The notes beneath the pieces are model-generated. The model was not told where the DNA came from, made no database searches, and worked only from the letters and a program-made list of their open reading frames with translations. DNA of 64,000 nt from assembly GCA_025890175.1 (NCBI GenBank), contig JANPYM010000001.1:957187-1021186 (forward strand), read 5' to 3'. The DNA comes from Ciborinia camelliae. Lineage: Eukaryota > Ascomycota > Leotiomycetes > Helotiales > Sclerotiniaceae. A program made the translations under genes and the position numbers. This document shows positions 12,701-22,551 of this stretch, in pieces (the first letter of the stretch is position 1; each line of letters opens with the position of its first letter).

Positions 12701-12901
12701 GGTTGCCACAATTATATTCCATGGTTGCAATCCTTGTTGCAATAACCAGGCCGTTCGTGATGTCAAAGTATGTGTTTTCCCGCTTCCTGGTCCTGCCAAT
12801 ATAGCAAGTGTATCTGCTTGAGAGGACACTGCATCTTTTTGTGAAGCATTGAGACATCTAAGAAGATTATCGATAGTCATTTCCGTGGCTTGAACCTGCA
12901 T
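9798..12901 (-). CDS. srs2: Srs2-like UvrD/Rep-family ATP-dependent 3'-5' DNA helicase
   Basis: Two exons (11752-12901 and 9798-11650, one 101-nt intron) encode 1000 residues. All superfamily 1A motifs are visible: Walker A AGPGSGKT (residues 36-43), motif II IDEFQDTN, motif III VGDPDQSIYGFRAAE, motif IV LEENYRSS, motif V STIHSAKGLEWPIVF and motif VI RRLLYVAMTRAK. Srs2 family helicases dismantle Rad51 filaments and act in replication-coupled repair in the nucleus. The C-terminal 350 residues are Ser/Thr/Pro/Lys-rich and contain QGTLLGFL (828-835), which resembles a PCNA-interacting peptide. The open frame extends upstream to a TTG at 13033, but no ATG occurs there, so the start is set at the ATG at 12901 (another lies at 12880). 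A separate 5' exon cannot be excluded because an acceptor-like AG precedes that extension. Confidence 0.93.
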
Positions 12902-13466
12902 TGGCGAATGTCCCAGGGTTGCGTGTCGTTGAAGATCAGAGATGGTTTGGATATATGAAACAAAATAAGCATTGGTGATTTGGTTTAGACTGAGACCATC
13001 TGCAAGCCCGGCAATAGAAGTGCTAGGATACAATTGAAAGAATTGGCTTGACTGTAATTGTTATTTATCTTAAAATTTTTGGGAAGCGGACTCGGTAGGA
13101 AAGAGGCTGTCGATGAACAACGCGATTGTTTGTGGATTAGGTAAGATTGGTAATGACTTTGACCACGCTAGTGTCGCGCTATCACGTGCCTATTTGTTTT
13201 GACGGTTTTCACACAGGTATTAATTGCCTCGATTTTCTGATATTTAACCCGTAGCTCAACTACAAGTTATCAATATATGATGTAAATATTTTATGAGTTA
13301 TATGAGCCTGAACTCCGAAACAATACTATCTACATGCACATTTTTCATGCTATGCAATGCCTGCCCACCTTTTAATAAGAATACCGTACCCAGATGCCAT
13401 GGTGGTATTGACGATGCAATATTCTGCTAGATGAGGCTGTGCTCCTCACTTCTGCATTTTAAGCAT
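12902..13466. other. Intergenic region between helicase and GlcNAc kinase
   Basis: This is the upstream region of the helicase and the 3' flank of the hexokinase-family gene (both transcribed leftward). No open frame of interest and no clear regulatory motif was seen. Confidence 0.6.
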
Positions 13467-15170
13467 TTAAGCATCGCAGCATGCAACTGCAACTGCCGCT
13501 CCCAAAAGTGAACTTTCTTCCGCATACATCAGCTCTACAGTGCCGCTCTTCGCACCACTCGCTTCAACCAATATATCGAGATGTTTTTGGGTATTGTTGC
13601 GAAAGTTTGGATAGTTTTCCAATACAGATCCATTATACGCAACGATTGTATGGGCCGATTCTGAGGGAGAGATTGATTCAGAGGCATTTCGCAAGTGCCA
13701 AAGGGAGTGGATAGCAGCAGCGATGAGACCGCTAGAGCGGAGAGTTACGCGAGAAGCTATAAGTCGAATTGCATGTAAGTCGGATACTGTAGGAGTGTGA
13801 GGGGATGGGTGACGGGTGGTGAATATTTGTATAGCGCTAGTAAGATTGGGAGTTTTATCGCTAAAAGTAGTGTTAGCCTAGCCGGCAAGATCTTCATGGG
13901 TTTATGGTTCATGATAGGTGACTTGCGCTTCAATATATGAGAGAGTTTCGGTGTCCAACGAGTACTTCTCCTTCAGGTTTGTAGGCACTATTCCGCCAAA
14001 TAGTCCTGCGCTTTGAATCCCATCGATCAATATCAATCGCACGATCTCTCCTATATATCCGCCGCTAGCGAAATGTTCAAATGGCTGAAAGTCTGGTGCT
14101 GGGTGAGTTGCTTTCAAATTTTCATCCCATCTGGTGTATGGGAGAATTTTACCCCCGAACATTGAGAGTTCGGTGTTGACAATAACATGCTTAGCACACT
14201 CATGCCAAGATGCAGGTCGGATTCCAAATTTTGGTTGTGAAAAGATATGGACAGGAAGATGAGCTGCAGCATTTAACCCAGTTCCTAGTATTAGTGCGAA
14301 ACAAGTGGTGGGGTCTATATATGCTTTGGAGAGTAAGGTTGCTGAAGCGTCGTTCACAATAGCGTTTAGCTGAACATTGAGACCTTTCTTCGAGCAAGAA
14401 TCTTCAATAAGGTCGCCCAAATCTTTACCAACTAATCCATGAGCAGCGCAAAAGCCTTTTCCCATTCCCATAAGAAGGCCGCCCCTGAGGGATGTTTGTC
14501 TGTAAAGCCATCGTCAGCTGACTTCGAATTCAATAGTGAGCCTGGTGCCATACTCAATAGGAAAGGACCAGGATAATCCTACAGATAAAGGTGCCTTCGA
14601 CTTCTCGTGTCCTTCGTTCTGCCCAGCAAGAGTGTCCGCAATTCGATCTGCCATCCAATCGAAGAATGCTGCCCCCACGAGCCGCCTCTCGGCGATTGTG
14701 ATTTTGAAAGACTTTAATTCAACAATCTCGGTCTCCTTTCCTTCACACTCTTTCCCTGCGAGTTTAATTAAGGCCACACGAAAAGTCGACCCCCCAACAT
14801 CTAGGGCTAGGTATGTTCCACATTCATAACCGTTGGGCAATTGGTGATTGTATGATGGTAGCATATTCTGTGGATTTTCCAATAAGCTCTCCGCGAACTC
14901 TTTTCTTAAGCCATCGGATAAAGCCACCAAGTAGGCCTTCTTTGTAGAACCTTCAAAGGCATCTTCTACCTCATCTAAAAACTTCTTCACCTTTTTAAGG
15001 GAGGTCTCTTCGACGTCGGCATTTTTGTCCTTGATGCGTGTGGAAGATGGTGGCGAGATCCAAAATTTGATAATGATCTCTAAAATAGACTTTGTTTTGA
15101 GGCAAGATCTGATAAAGGCGGCATAGAAAGCCTGTCGTATCTTAAGCATGGCAGCTATGAACGGCTGCAT
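13467..15170 (-). CDS. hxk3: Hexokinase-family protein, probable N-acetylglucosamine kinase
   Basis: Three exons (14554-15170, 13927-14499, 13467-13860) encode 527 residues. Hexokinase signatures are present in divergent form: the phosphate-binding loop LALDVGGSTFRVALI, the sugar-binding segment GLSWSFPIEQTS (rebuilt across intron 1), VNDASATLLS carrying the catalytic Asp position, LILGTGLNAA, and a C-terminal ESSLLGAAVAVA. The second intron is GC-AG: its donor is GCAAGT, and only this donor restores EADKTPNLTSA. About 35 hydrophobic and basic residues precede the usual kinase start. Divergence from glucose-phosphorylating hexokinases and the adjacent deaminase, deacetylase and GH3-GNAT genes argue for phosphorylation of GlcNAc, as for HXK3 of the Trichoderma cluster and Candida Hxk1/Nag5. 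Substrate is inferred from context. Confidence 0.88.
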
Positions 15171-17364
15171 GGTATGAAATCCTCATACATATAGAGAATC
15201 CTCGGGGAAGCCAGCGCGGCAAGATACGAAAGTGCTAGGGTAGTAGTGATATTGGCCCGCCTGCTCCATACCACGACATAAGTATAAGATGGAGAGGGGG
15301 GCTTAGAGACAATTGAAAGGTGGGTAAGGAGTTTGACTTCAACTGATTAATAAAAATGATTCCAATGTATGTAAAAGGAAAGGTGAAGTCGGTCAGTGTT
15401 GGAATAGTCGTGTCCGATGCAAAAGTTATGGTGGTAGGATTTTTACCCTCGTGCTCGTAAAATTATGTATTATGTTGGAGATTTCGGACGATTTGTGGTA
15501 ACAGCAAACGAATCTAGAAGGCCGTTCCTGATATGTTGCTTCTCTTGGAAGGATACTATTGCGCCATCGTTCATGAGAAAAGCGATATCAACAATTGGTG
15601 AAGCACTTCCAAGGATAGATAGAATTGATAGGATAAGAAGAAGGTTTAGGCCAAGAATGAGAAAATACAAAGAATAATTGGTAGTAACATCGTATCCTCA
15701 CTCAGCTCGTTTTCCCATAGAGTTGGATCTTAATATTGATGAAAATAAATTAATAAAAGTTACCTTCTTCAATTGAACGAGATCCTCAATCAATGCAATC
15801 AATGCAATCAATGCAATCAATGAAGAAGCAATCTGGTCCGTTCCTCCATGTGAGGTACTAGGAAATAGGTGGTCTTGCATTATTGTTCAGCAGGACAAGA
15901 TTCTCGAGACCAAACCATATTGGCCCAAGTTTCATTTCAATGATCAGAATCCTGATACTGTATCCAGACTGGATGTGTTATGTGCCCCTGCGTCGTGGTT
16001 TCCCCACCTTTTGGTAATACCTAGGTATGAACAACATTGATGAATCCATTGCGTGCGAGCATAATTATTGGGGTAAATTGTTAAGAGGCAGGAAAGATTA
16101 CCTCGAATTCCAAGGATCTCACGAGTCGTAAAATTCATTATGTGCCCAGGTGTGCTTCCAGGTTCGTATCGCATTGAGCCTAGACTGTATTTGGTAATGC
16201 TAATGGGTTCGATACCATCCATGGATAATCCGAATCGTTACTGTACTCACCAAATCCGTTGCCAACTTGCCCGTTGTTGAAAGCAACGTTACAATTGGGA
16301 GAGCATTTTTGTTTCTCCGTTCGTACGGTCGGACCATATACGAAGAATTCAGTAGAGCCCGCTGCCCAGGTGGAGGTGGATGATTTGAGAGCTTATCTAA
16401 GCATCATCTCCCTTTTTCGAATTTCCAAGCGCAGCAATAACAACCTTGGAATCCAGCCGTGATGCTTCATGAAGGACCTCATGAAGGACCTCATGAAGGG
16501 TAAATTCCATTTCTAGTTCAAGGTCTAGGGACAAGCCTAAGCGAGTGTAACCGTACAACAAGAAGAAACATCCAGTGACCTCGGGACCTTTAAATTTCCC
16601 CCATCCTTTCCTTTCCTGTGGATACTTCCTTCAACAGTTCAACTACCTACCCGTACCTAGCTACCCAGGTACAGATCTTTGAGGTGAGGACTTTGAAGCT
16701 TGTATCTTGCTGTAACTGTACACCAAGTTACAACTACAGCCAAAGTCTGAGAATTCATATGCCGCCAATTGAATGGTCATACCATTAATCACTTATCTGG
16801 ACTTTACTGATTCCTCCGGTCTCATTCCGATTACCGACAATGGATATAAATCCCCCCTTAGATTAATCACCAGGGAGATTATGCCCTGTGAGGTAAGCAG
16901 CAACTACTGTACTATCTTTCTATCAGAACTTAGAAGGCTATCGGCACTGGGTCGCCGTGACGTTCCATACACTATCATGACGATGGAGGGGCAGAATGAT
17001 AGAGTTCGAGGTCACAATGCTTGGTCTGTCCAATGAATAACGCTACCACGAGAAGATGCTTTCAAGGTTGGTTGCTGCTGCTTGGATTTCCTTGTAGTGA
17101 AGCCTGGAATATGATGCTTTAGTCCTATCTTGTTGGGGCCATACAGGGTCGGGCACAGTAGGTCAAGCTCTTTGAGCAATTTCTTTGATTATATTCACTG
17201 CTCTCATGCCACATATTCCGTCGCGGAAGGAAATTAAAGACAGCCAAAATTTCTGCAAAACTTATAGTGCAACAAACAATCACCTCCATAGGTATTTTCC
17301 TGTCGACAATAGAAATATCCTAATAACTTCAAACCACATTCAAGTACATTGAAGTACATTCAAA
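15171..17364. other. Intergenic region between GlcNAc kinase and deaminase (bidirectional promoter)
   Basis: This 2.2-kb divergent promoter region separates the leftward kinase from the rightward deaminase. It contains a tandem 9-bp repeat (15788-15822), a triple ATGAAGGACCTC repeat near 16467-16499 and short TACCTA motifs near 16645-16675. Minus-strand frames at 15470-15670 and 15944-16222 are open but unsupported as genes. Confidence 0.5.
15788..15822. repeat. Tandem 9-bp repeat (AATCAATGC, about 3.9 copies)
   Basis: The unit AATCAATGC is repeated head to tail with no mismatch until the last base of the fourth copy. It lies in the intergenic region upstream of the GlcNAc kinase. Confidence 0.9.
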
Positions 17365-18612
17365 ATGAGACTCATCATCAGAGACGGTAAAACAGAGGCT
17401 TCGGCCTACGTTGCGCAGTACATTATTGGTGAGATTCTTCCTGCAGCTCATTTTCAAACACTGGATTGACATCTGATTAGATCGCATCAAGGCCTTCGAG
17501 CCAACCCCAGAACATCCTTTCGTTCTTGGTCTTCCTACTGGCTCTTCCCCTATCGGCATTTACAATATCCTCGTTGAAAAATACAAAGCTGGTGAAATCT
17601 CCTTCAAAAATGTCGTCACCTTCAACATGGTATGTGTCCAAGCCTCGCATATAAGCTATATACAGCTTCACTACTGAGAGTCGCATCACTAACATGGGTT
17701 ACTTGCATAGGACGAATACATTGGCATCCCGCGCAACCACCCCGAAAGCTACCATACCTTCATGTACAAACACTTCTTCTCCCATGTCGATGTCCTTCCT
17801 CAAAATGTCCACATCTTAAATGGCAACGCCGAGAATCTCGAAGCTGAATGCGTACAATATGAGGAAACTATCAAGGCAAAGGGTGGAATCGATTTGTTTC
17901 TAGGCGGGATTGGACCAGATGGACATCTCGCTTTCAATGAGCCTGGCTCTTCTCTCGCATCGCGTACAAGAGTTAAGACTTTGGCATATGATACCATCAT
18001 CGCCAATTCCCGATTCTTCGATAATGACTTGGAGAAGGTTCCAAAGATGGCTTTGACTGTGGGTATTCAAACTGTTTTGGAGGCCAGGGAGGTTGTCATC
18101 ATCATCACTGGAGCACATAAGGCATTGGCATTGAAGAAATGCATCGAGGAAGGTGTTAATCATATGTGGACTCTCTCAAGTTTACAACTCCATCCTCATC
18201 CGATGATCGTTGTGGATGAAGATGCAACGCTTGAGCTCCAGGTTAAGACTGTCAAGGTAGCTACCCCACTTTACCCCACCATTTGACTTACCCCTCCATT
18301 ACCTAGCCCCTCGGTCGCTTTTATACTCTATGCTAACAAAATGCCAAATAGTATTTCAAATCAATTGAGAAAGTAGCCGCAGCTCAAGGTTTCGAACAAA
18401 TTCTACCCTCTGCTGCCCGTACTGGTCCCAAGCGTACTGCTCCTCTGCCACCTATGCCCGAAAGCTTGGTTAAGGAAGAGCCTACCATCATGTCCCCACA
18501 ACCTCTTACAAGTACTCTCTTAGCCGCACCTGCTACCGAGTACCCCGTTCGCAGAAGCCATACTCCGGAGTTGGTTCCTGACCGCATGGGAAGTAGAATA
18601 GCCTCATTTTAA
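17365..18612 (+). CDS. dam1: Glucosamine-6-phosphate deaminase
   Basis: Four exons (17365-17428, 17481-17629, 17711-18256, 18352-18612) encode 339 residues. The enzyme converts glucosamine-6-phosphate to fructose-6-phosphate and ammonia, the last step of GlcNAc catabolism. NagB-family motifs are clear: [15 protein letters not shown] (phosphate loop), [20 protein letters not shown] with the catalytic Asp (intron 2 falls between Met and Asp), and [23 protein letters not shown] with the catalytic His. After about residue 265, where bacterial NagB ends, there is a Ser/Pro-rich tail of some 70 residues ending in MGSRIASF, with a VKEE sequence that fits the sumoylation consensus. It lies head to head with the kinase and convergent with the deacetylase gene. 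Confidence 0.96.
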
Positions 18613-19685
18613 TGCCGTGAGGGGGGAGTATTAGGAAGGGATTTGAAAATACTAGGTTTGGGGGATCAAATTGTGATGAGCACAATGGTTACTATGATTA
18701 CCTACGTGCACATAAGACAGCATTTTCTTTCTTTACGGTAGGAGAAATTGGTAGTCTTGATGGAGTGTATTTTTGCGGACGCTTTTCTACTCCTTTTATA
18801 CTACACACATGCAAACACCCCATATTTCTTTGCAATCACTCGCAGGGTAACAGGTACTCACTCTGCACCTATCTATCTTCTGGCTGAACCCAGAAGTAAT
18901 TTACATGAAATTGAGCTAAACTAAACTAAACTAAATTAAGCTTCTCACGAACGCTCTGTAATGTTAGTTAGATTAGAGGAGAACAAATAAGAAATGAATA
19001 TTATGTCATATTGTATTTTGAGGTGTTGCATGTATTGTGTTTTTCTATGTAATTTTGAGTTTTGTGTGAAGAGATATATCCTATATAGATAGGTAGATAG
19101 TGAAGTCTTGCTTCTAGTATGATATCAGCTAGATACCTAGCTCTTTTAATATTACTTCTAAGTCTTCCAATACAAGTCAATCTCTCGACGGGATTCAAAT
19201 ATCGTCCCTCCGTAGATTGCAGAGTTCTCGTCAACCCTCAAAAATAACTCATATCTGAAGGAACTCCTTCGGTGACCAAACACTAGAATGGTACCTACTA
19301 TTCATCGGAATGGAATAAATCCACAGCAAACTCACATACATCGATAATATGCAATGGCATCATAGCCTTCTATTTTAACAAAACAATTTTCTCTATTTGG
19401 TTTCTTTTTACTTGCGTTCTGAAATCTATTTCTATCTGCATATTTACTTGATGATTCTGAATCTGCTTGGGGAAATTTCGTAGGTAGGCCGGTATGTATG
19501 TATGTATGTACAGGCTGTACATCATGCAGTAAAATGAAATAAAAAATTCGCATCTTACCCTCCCTCATCCCGACCAATATCCAATCTCACCCCCTTTCCT
19601 TAATCCCCCGCTCAAAATCGAGTATCCTACCTGCACACCCCATGATGGCATAGTAGATGCCCCTCTTCCCATCTCGCCCATCACT
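18613..19685. other. Convergent 3' region between deaminase and deacetylase genes
   Basis: This 1.1-kb AT-rich interval holds the 3' flanks of two convergent genes. It contains an ACTAA tandem run (about 18916-18935) and a TATG/GTATGTAT run near 19493-19510. No gene is seen. Confidence 0.6.
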
Positions 19686-21134
19686 TCATCCCTCATATTC
19701 CAGCCCTTTCTTCCCCTCCCCCTTCCTCTCATAAACCCTAACCCCAAACTTCCAAACCTCATCCACCACAACCCTCTGCCTCCCATCCTCCTCCACTACC
19801 ACATCAAGCACACACAAATCCGCATCCCCACCCTCCAGCCCGCCCTTAGCTTCATAAACACCCAACATCCTCGCTGGCGTCTCCGTAACCGCTTTCAGTG
19901 CTTGAGCAACTGTACATCCCGTCCAGTTCAAAAAATTACTGACACATTCCACGAGCGTGATACTGGAACCTGCGATTTTATTGTCGGATTCGAGACGCAG
20001 GTGGATGCCGGATTTGATGATGTAGTCACCGTTCCAGGCGTAGCGGCCGTCGGGAAGTCCAACGAGGTGCATTGCGTCTGTAACGAGAATTAGGCCCGAT
20101 GGGTGCGCGTTGTAGGCTAGGGTTATGGTGGTGGGGTGAAGGTGGATGGAGTCCGCTATTATACCAAAGTAGGGGCGTTGGAGAATTGGTTTGAGGGTTG
20201 AGGTTAAGGTTGGGGAATAGGTGGTGAGGGGAGTGGGAGGAGGTGTTGTGGAGGGAGAGGTTGGGATGGTTGGGGTCGTGCCGAGGAGACCAAAGATACC
20301 GGGGTTACGGTGGTGAAGGGGTAGCATGGCGTTGAAGAGGTGAGTTATCATTGTTGCGCCAGCAGTGATGGCTGCCGTGGCATCTTCGTAGGTGGATTCT
20401 GTGTGGCCGATGCTGAAGATGATGTTGTGGGGCGGAGAAACCAGAGTTGGAATGAGAGAGGTCATGTGTGGGAGTTCGGGGGCAGCGGTTATCAGGCGGA
20501 CATTGCCGAGAAGGTTGGAAGCGCCATAGCAGTCTGAGAGAGAGGTGAGATCGTTGGATTTAGGAGCGAGTAGTACGGGGATGGGATGGATTCCATTTTT
20601 GGTGGGGGCAAGGAATGGTCCTTCAACGTGGGCGCCTAGAGATTCAGTACCATCTGACGCAATGCGATTTGCTCCAGAGGGACCTAGAAATGGGAGGGCC
20701 TTGTGAAAATCATTAGCATGGGTTCAGTGAGATAAACTGCATATATCACTAACATGATGATAGACCTCCGGACGCGATGATGTGATAGTAGGCAAATAAG
20801 AAGTAACACCAGTCTTCACCAATAGTTGATTTGTCAGTCGAAATTCCTTGCCATAACTATCAGGATCGCCATCTGCTGGTATAGAACCGAAGTCAAATCC
20901 AAAGGCCCCATTCAACTGTGCATCAATGAAACCTGGAGAAATAATACGACCACCAAGATCAATAGTCTCATCGGGGACACATAGTTGTGAGTAAAAAGCT
21001 TCCTGGCTTTGGATAATCTTGCCGGTAGAAGATGAGACCCAAAGATCTTGAGTAACCAGAGATTCGCCTTTCAAAAGTCGACAGTTTGTAAACTTGGTGA
21101 CCTTAGAAGTCGAAGATGGTAGTGCCGATGGCAT
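19686..21134 (-). CDS. dac1: N-acetylglucosamine-6-phosphate deacetylase
   Basis: Two exons (20754-21134 and 19686-20699, one 54-nt intron) encode 464 residues. It removes acetate from GlcNAc-6-phosphate, supplying substrate to the neighbouring deaminase. The NagA amidohydrolase layout is evident: ISPGFIDAQLNGAFGFDF near residue 66, HVEGPFLAPTKNGIHP with the metal-binding Glu, FSIGHTES and THLFNAM with metal-binding His residues, IADSIHLHP and LVTDAMHLVGLPDG with the catalytic Asp. Between LFNAM and IIADSIHLHP is a Thr/Pro/Ser-rich insert of about 35 residues. The gene is divergent from the GH3-GNAT gene across a 1.4-kb promoter containing a GATA-site array. No signal peptide is seen, consistent with a cytosolic enzyme. 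Confidence 0.96.
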
Positions 21135-22551
21135 CGTAGTGGCTGTGTTGAGTTATTGTATTGTTACAGAGAAAAGTAGGTAGATATAGAGTGATTGAAG
21201 GATTGAGGTAACAGACAAAGAAAAGATGATAAAAAATGAGTCAAAAAAGAACACCTAAATCTAATTCACTGGAAGATAGATTGTGTCTCTGGGTTGAAAT
21301 TTGGAATCTATAAACTTGAACCCCGTGATTCATATTCAATTGTATTAGATATTACTTACCTACCTACCACATGATAAACAAGGCTACCGACCTACCCAAC
21401 TCCCAGAAGCAAACTCAAAAGTTCAAATGATACCTATCAATTGTACCGCACAATTACATCAATCACATCAATCACATATTCTATTGTAATTCTTACCATG
21501 TAATCTTACCATACATATCACCACGTTGGACTGGTAGTGGATTGAGTGGAGAGAGAAGAGGGGAGAGAGAGAAGAGAGCCCAGTGGAGTCAAGTTACCAT
21601 CAATGTTGGGGTTGACCTAGGTGGGTAAGGTAAGGAAGGTAGGTAGGTATGGTGGGTGGTATGGTGGTATGGTGGTATGAAAGGGAAGGGCAGGGCAGGG
21701 AAGGGCAATACATATGTAACGTCGTATCCTATGATCGGATAGCCGGAAGTCATATCATATGTAATCCATTTGTGAAGCACAGTGTACAAGTAGGTACATG
21801 GGTACCTACCCACCTAGTACAACATACGCTAATGATACAAATAATGATGACGATAACGATAACGATAACGATAACGATAACGATAACGATAACGATAACG
21901 ATAACTCGATAGAAACCATATAATGCCAAGTCGCTGAAATTACATTGGATGCTTCGAACCTTAGGTATGTTATTACTACCTCCTGCCTTAGGTATTATAC
22001 CTGTTTGAAGAAAATCAAGAGATCCTAACTACCTACCTATCTACTTGGAATCACTGTTAGGTCAACACTCCCGAGGTCATCATGGTCCATGGATTAGGTT
22101 TTGTTTGAAGTGAAGCCTACCTAGAAATCCGTACAAGTTCTTGTAAATCCCGATAATTCCCCGGTATAATATCATGTGACCGTTATCGAAAGAGGGAGTT
22201 ACATCCCAGCCAAAGCCAACCACTTGAAGTTACACGAAAATCGTGAATATGTGAGGCTGATGATTATCCGTCAGAACAAATCTTTTGCCCATTTCTCGAA
22301 GGGTGGCGAAGAGGCGACGCTTGTGCAATGAAATATTCACCTTCAAATCTCAGTCGTATCGTACAATTGCAATTAGGTTCCATTATTCATATCTCTATCA
22401 TGAACCCTTGACCAAGCAGGGGGGAAACGAAGTAGGAGATCATTCGAGAGAACGTTGCGCCGAAAGTTTTACAACCTTGTTACACTCCCCTCCCATATTA
22501 CCCCATTTATAGTCGAAACACGAATAGCTGTGCACCAACAAACGACTGAAG
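21135..22551. promoter_or_regulatory. Bidirectional promoter of deacetylase and GH3-GNAT genes
   Basis: This 1.4-kb region separates two divergently transcribed GlcNAc genes. It contains G-rich short repeats (GGTATGGTG units near 21647-21678), a TACCTACC-rich zone, and the tandem GATAA array annotated separately. One further CGATAA lies on the minus strand near 22184 (TTATCG). Promoter function follows from position only. Confidence 0.6.
21851..21904. promoter_or_regulatory. Nine tandem CGATAA units: HGATAR-type GATA-factor site array
   Basis: Nine perfect head-to-tail copies of the hexamer CGATAA occupy 54 bp, about 0.72 kb upstream of the deacetylase ATG and 0.65 kb upstream of the GH3-GNAT ATG. 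Each copy matches HGATAR, the consensus of AreA/NIT2-type nitrogen regulators of filamentous fungi. The repeat is visible directly; binding by a GATA factor is inference, and a simple expansion of a hexamer microsatellite is the alternative. Confidence 0.75.

Noticed and set aside
12902..13033. N-terminal extension of the helicase frame
   Set aside because: The open frame begins at a TTG and contains no ATG before 12901; fungal nuclear genes start at ATG. An upstream exon is possible but unsupported.
15470..15670. Minus-strand frame resembling a signal peptide (LILGLNLLLILSILSILGSASP)
   Set aside because: There is no ATG; the hydrophobic run comes from short repeats. A spliced link to the frame at 15698-15880, itself driven by the 9-bp repeat, could not be justified.
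21851..21904. CRISPR-like array
   Set aside because: The tandem hexamer has no spacers; it is a simple tandem repeat in a eukaryotic genome.
21649..21912. Plus-strand frame ending in an Ile-Thr repeat
   Set aside because: The repeat peptide is a translation of the CGATAA tandem array; the region is a promoter.
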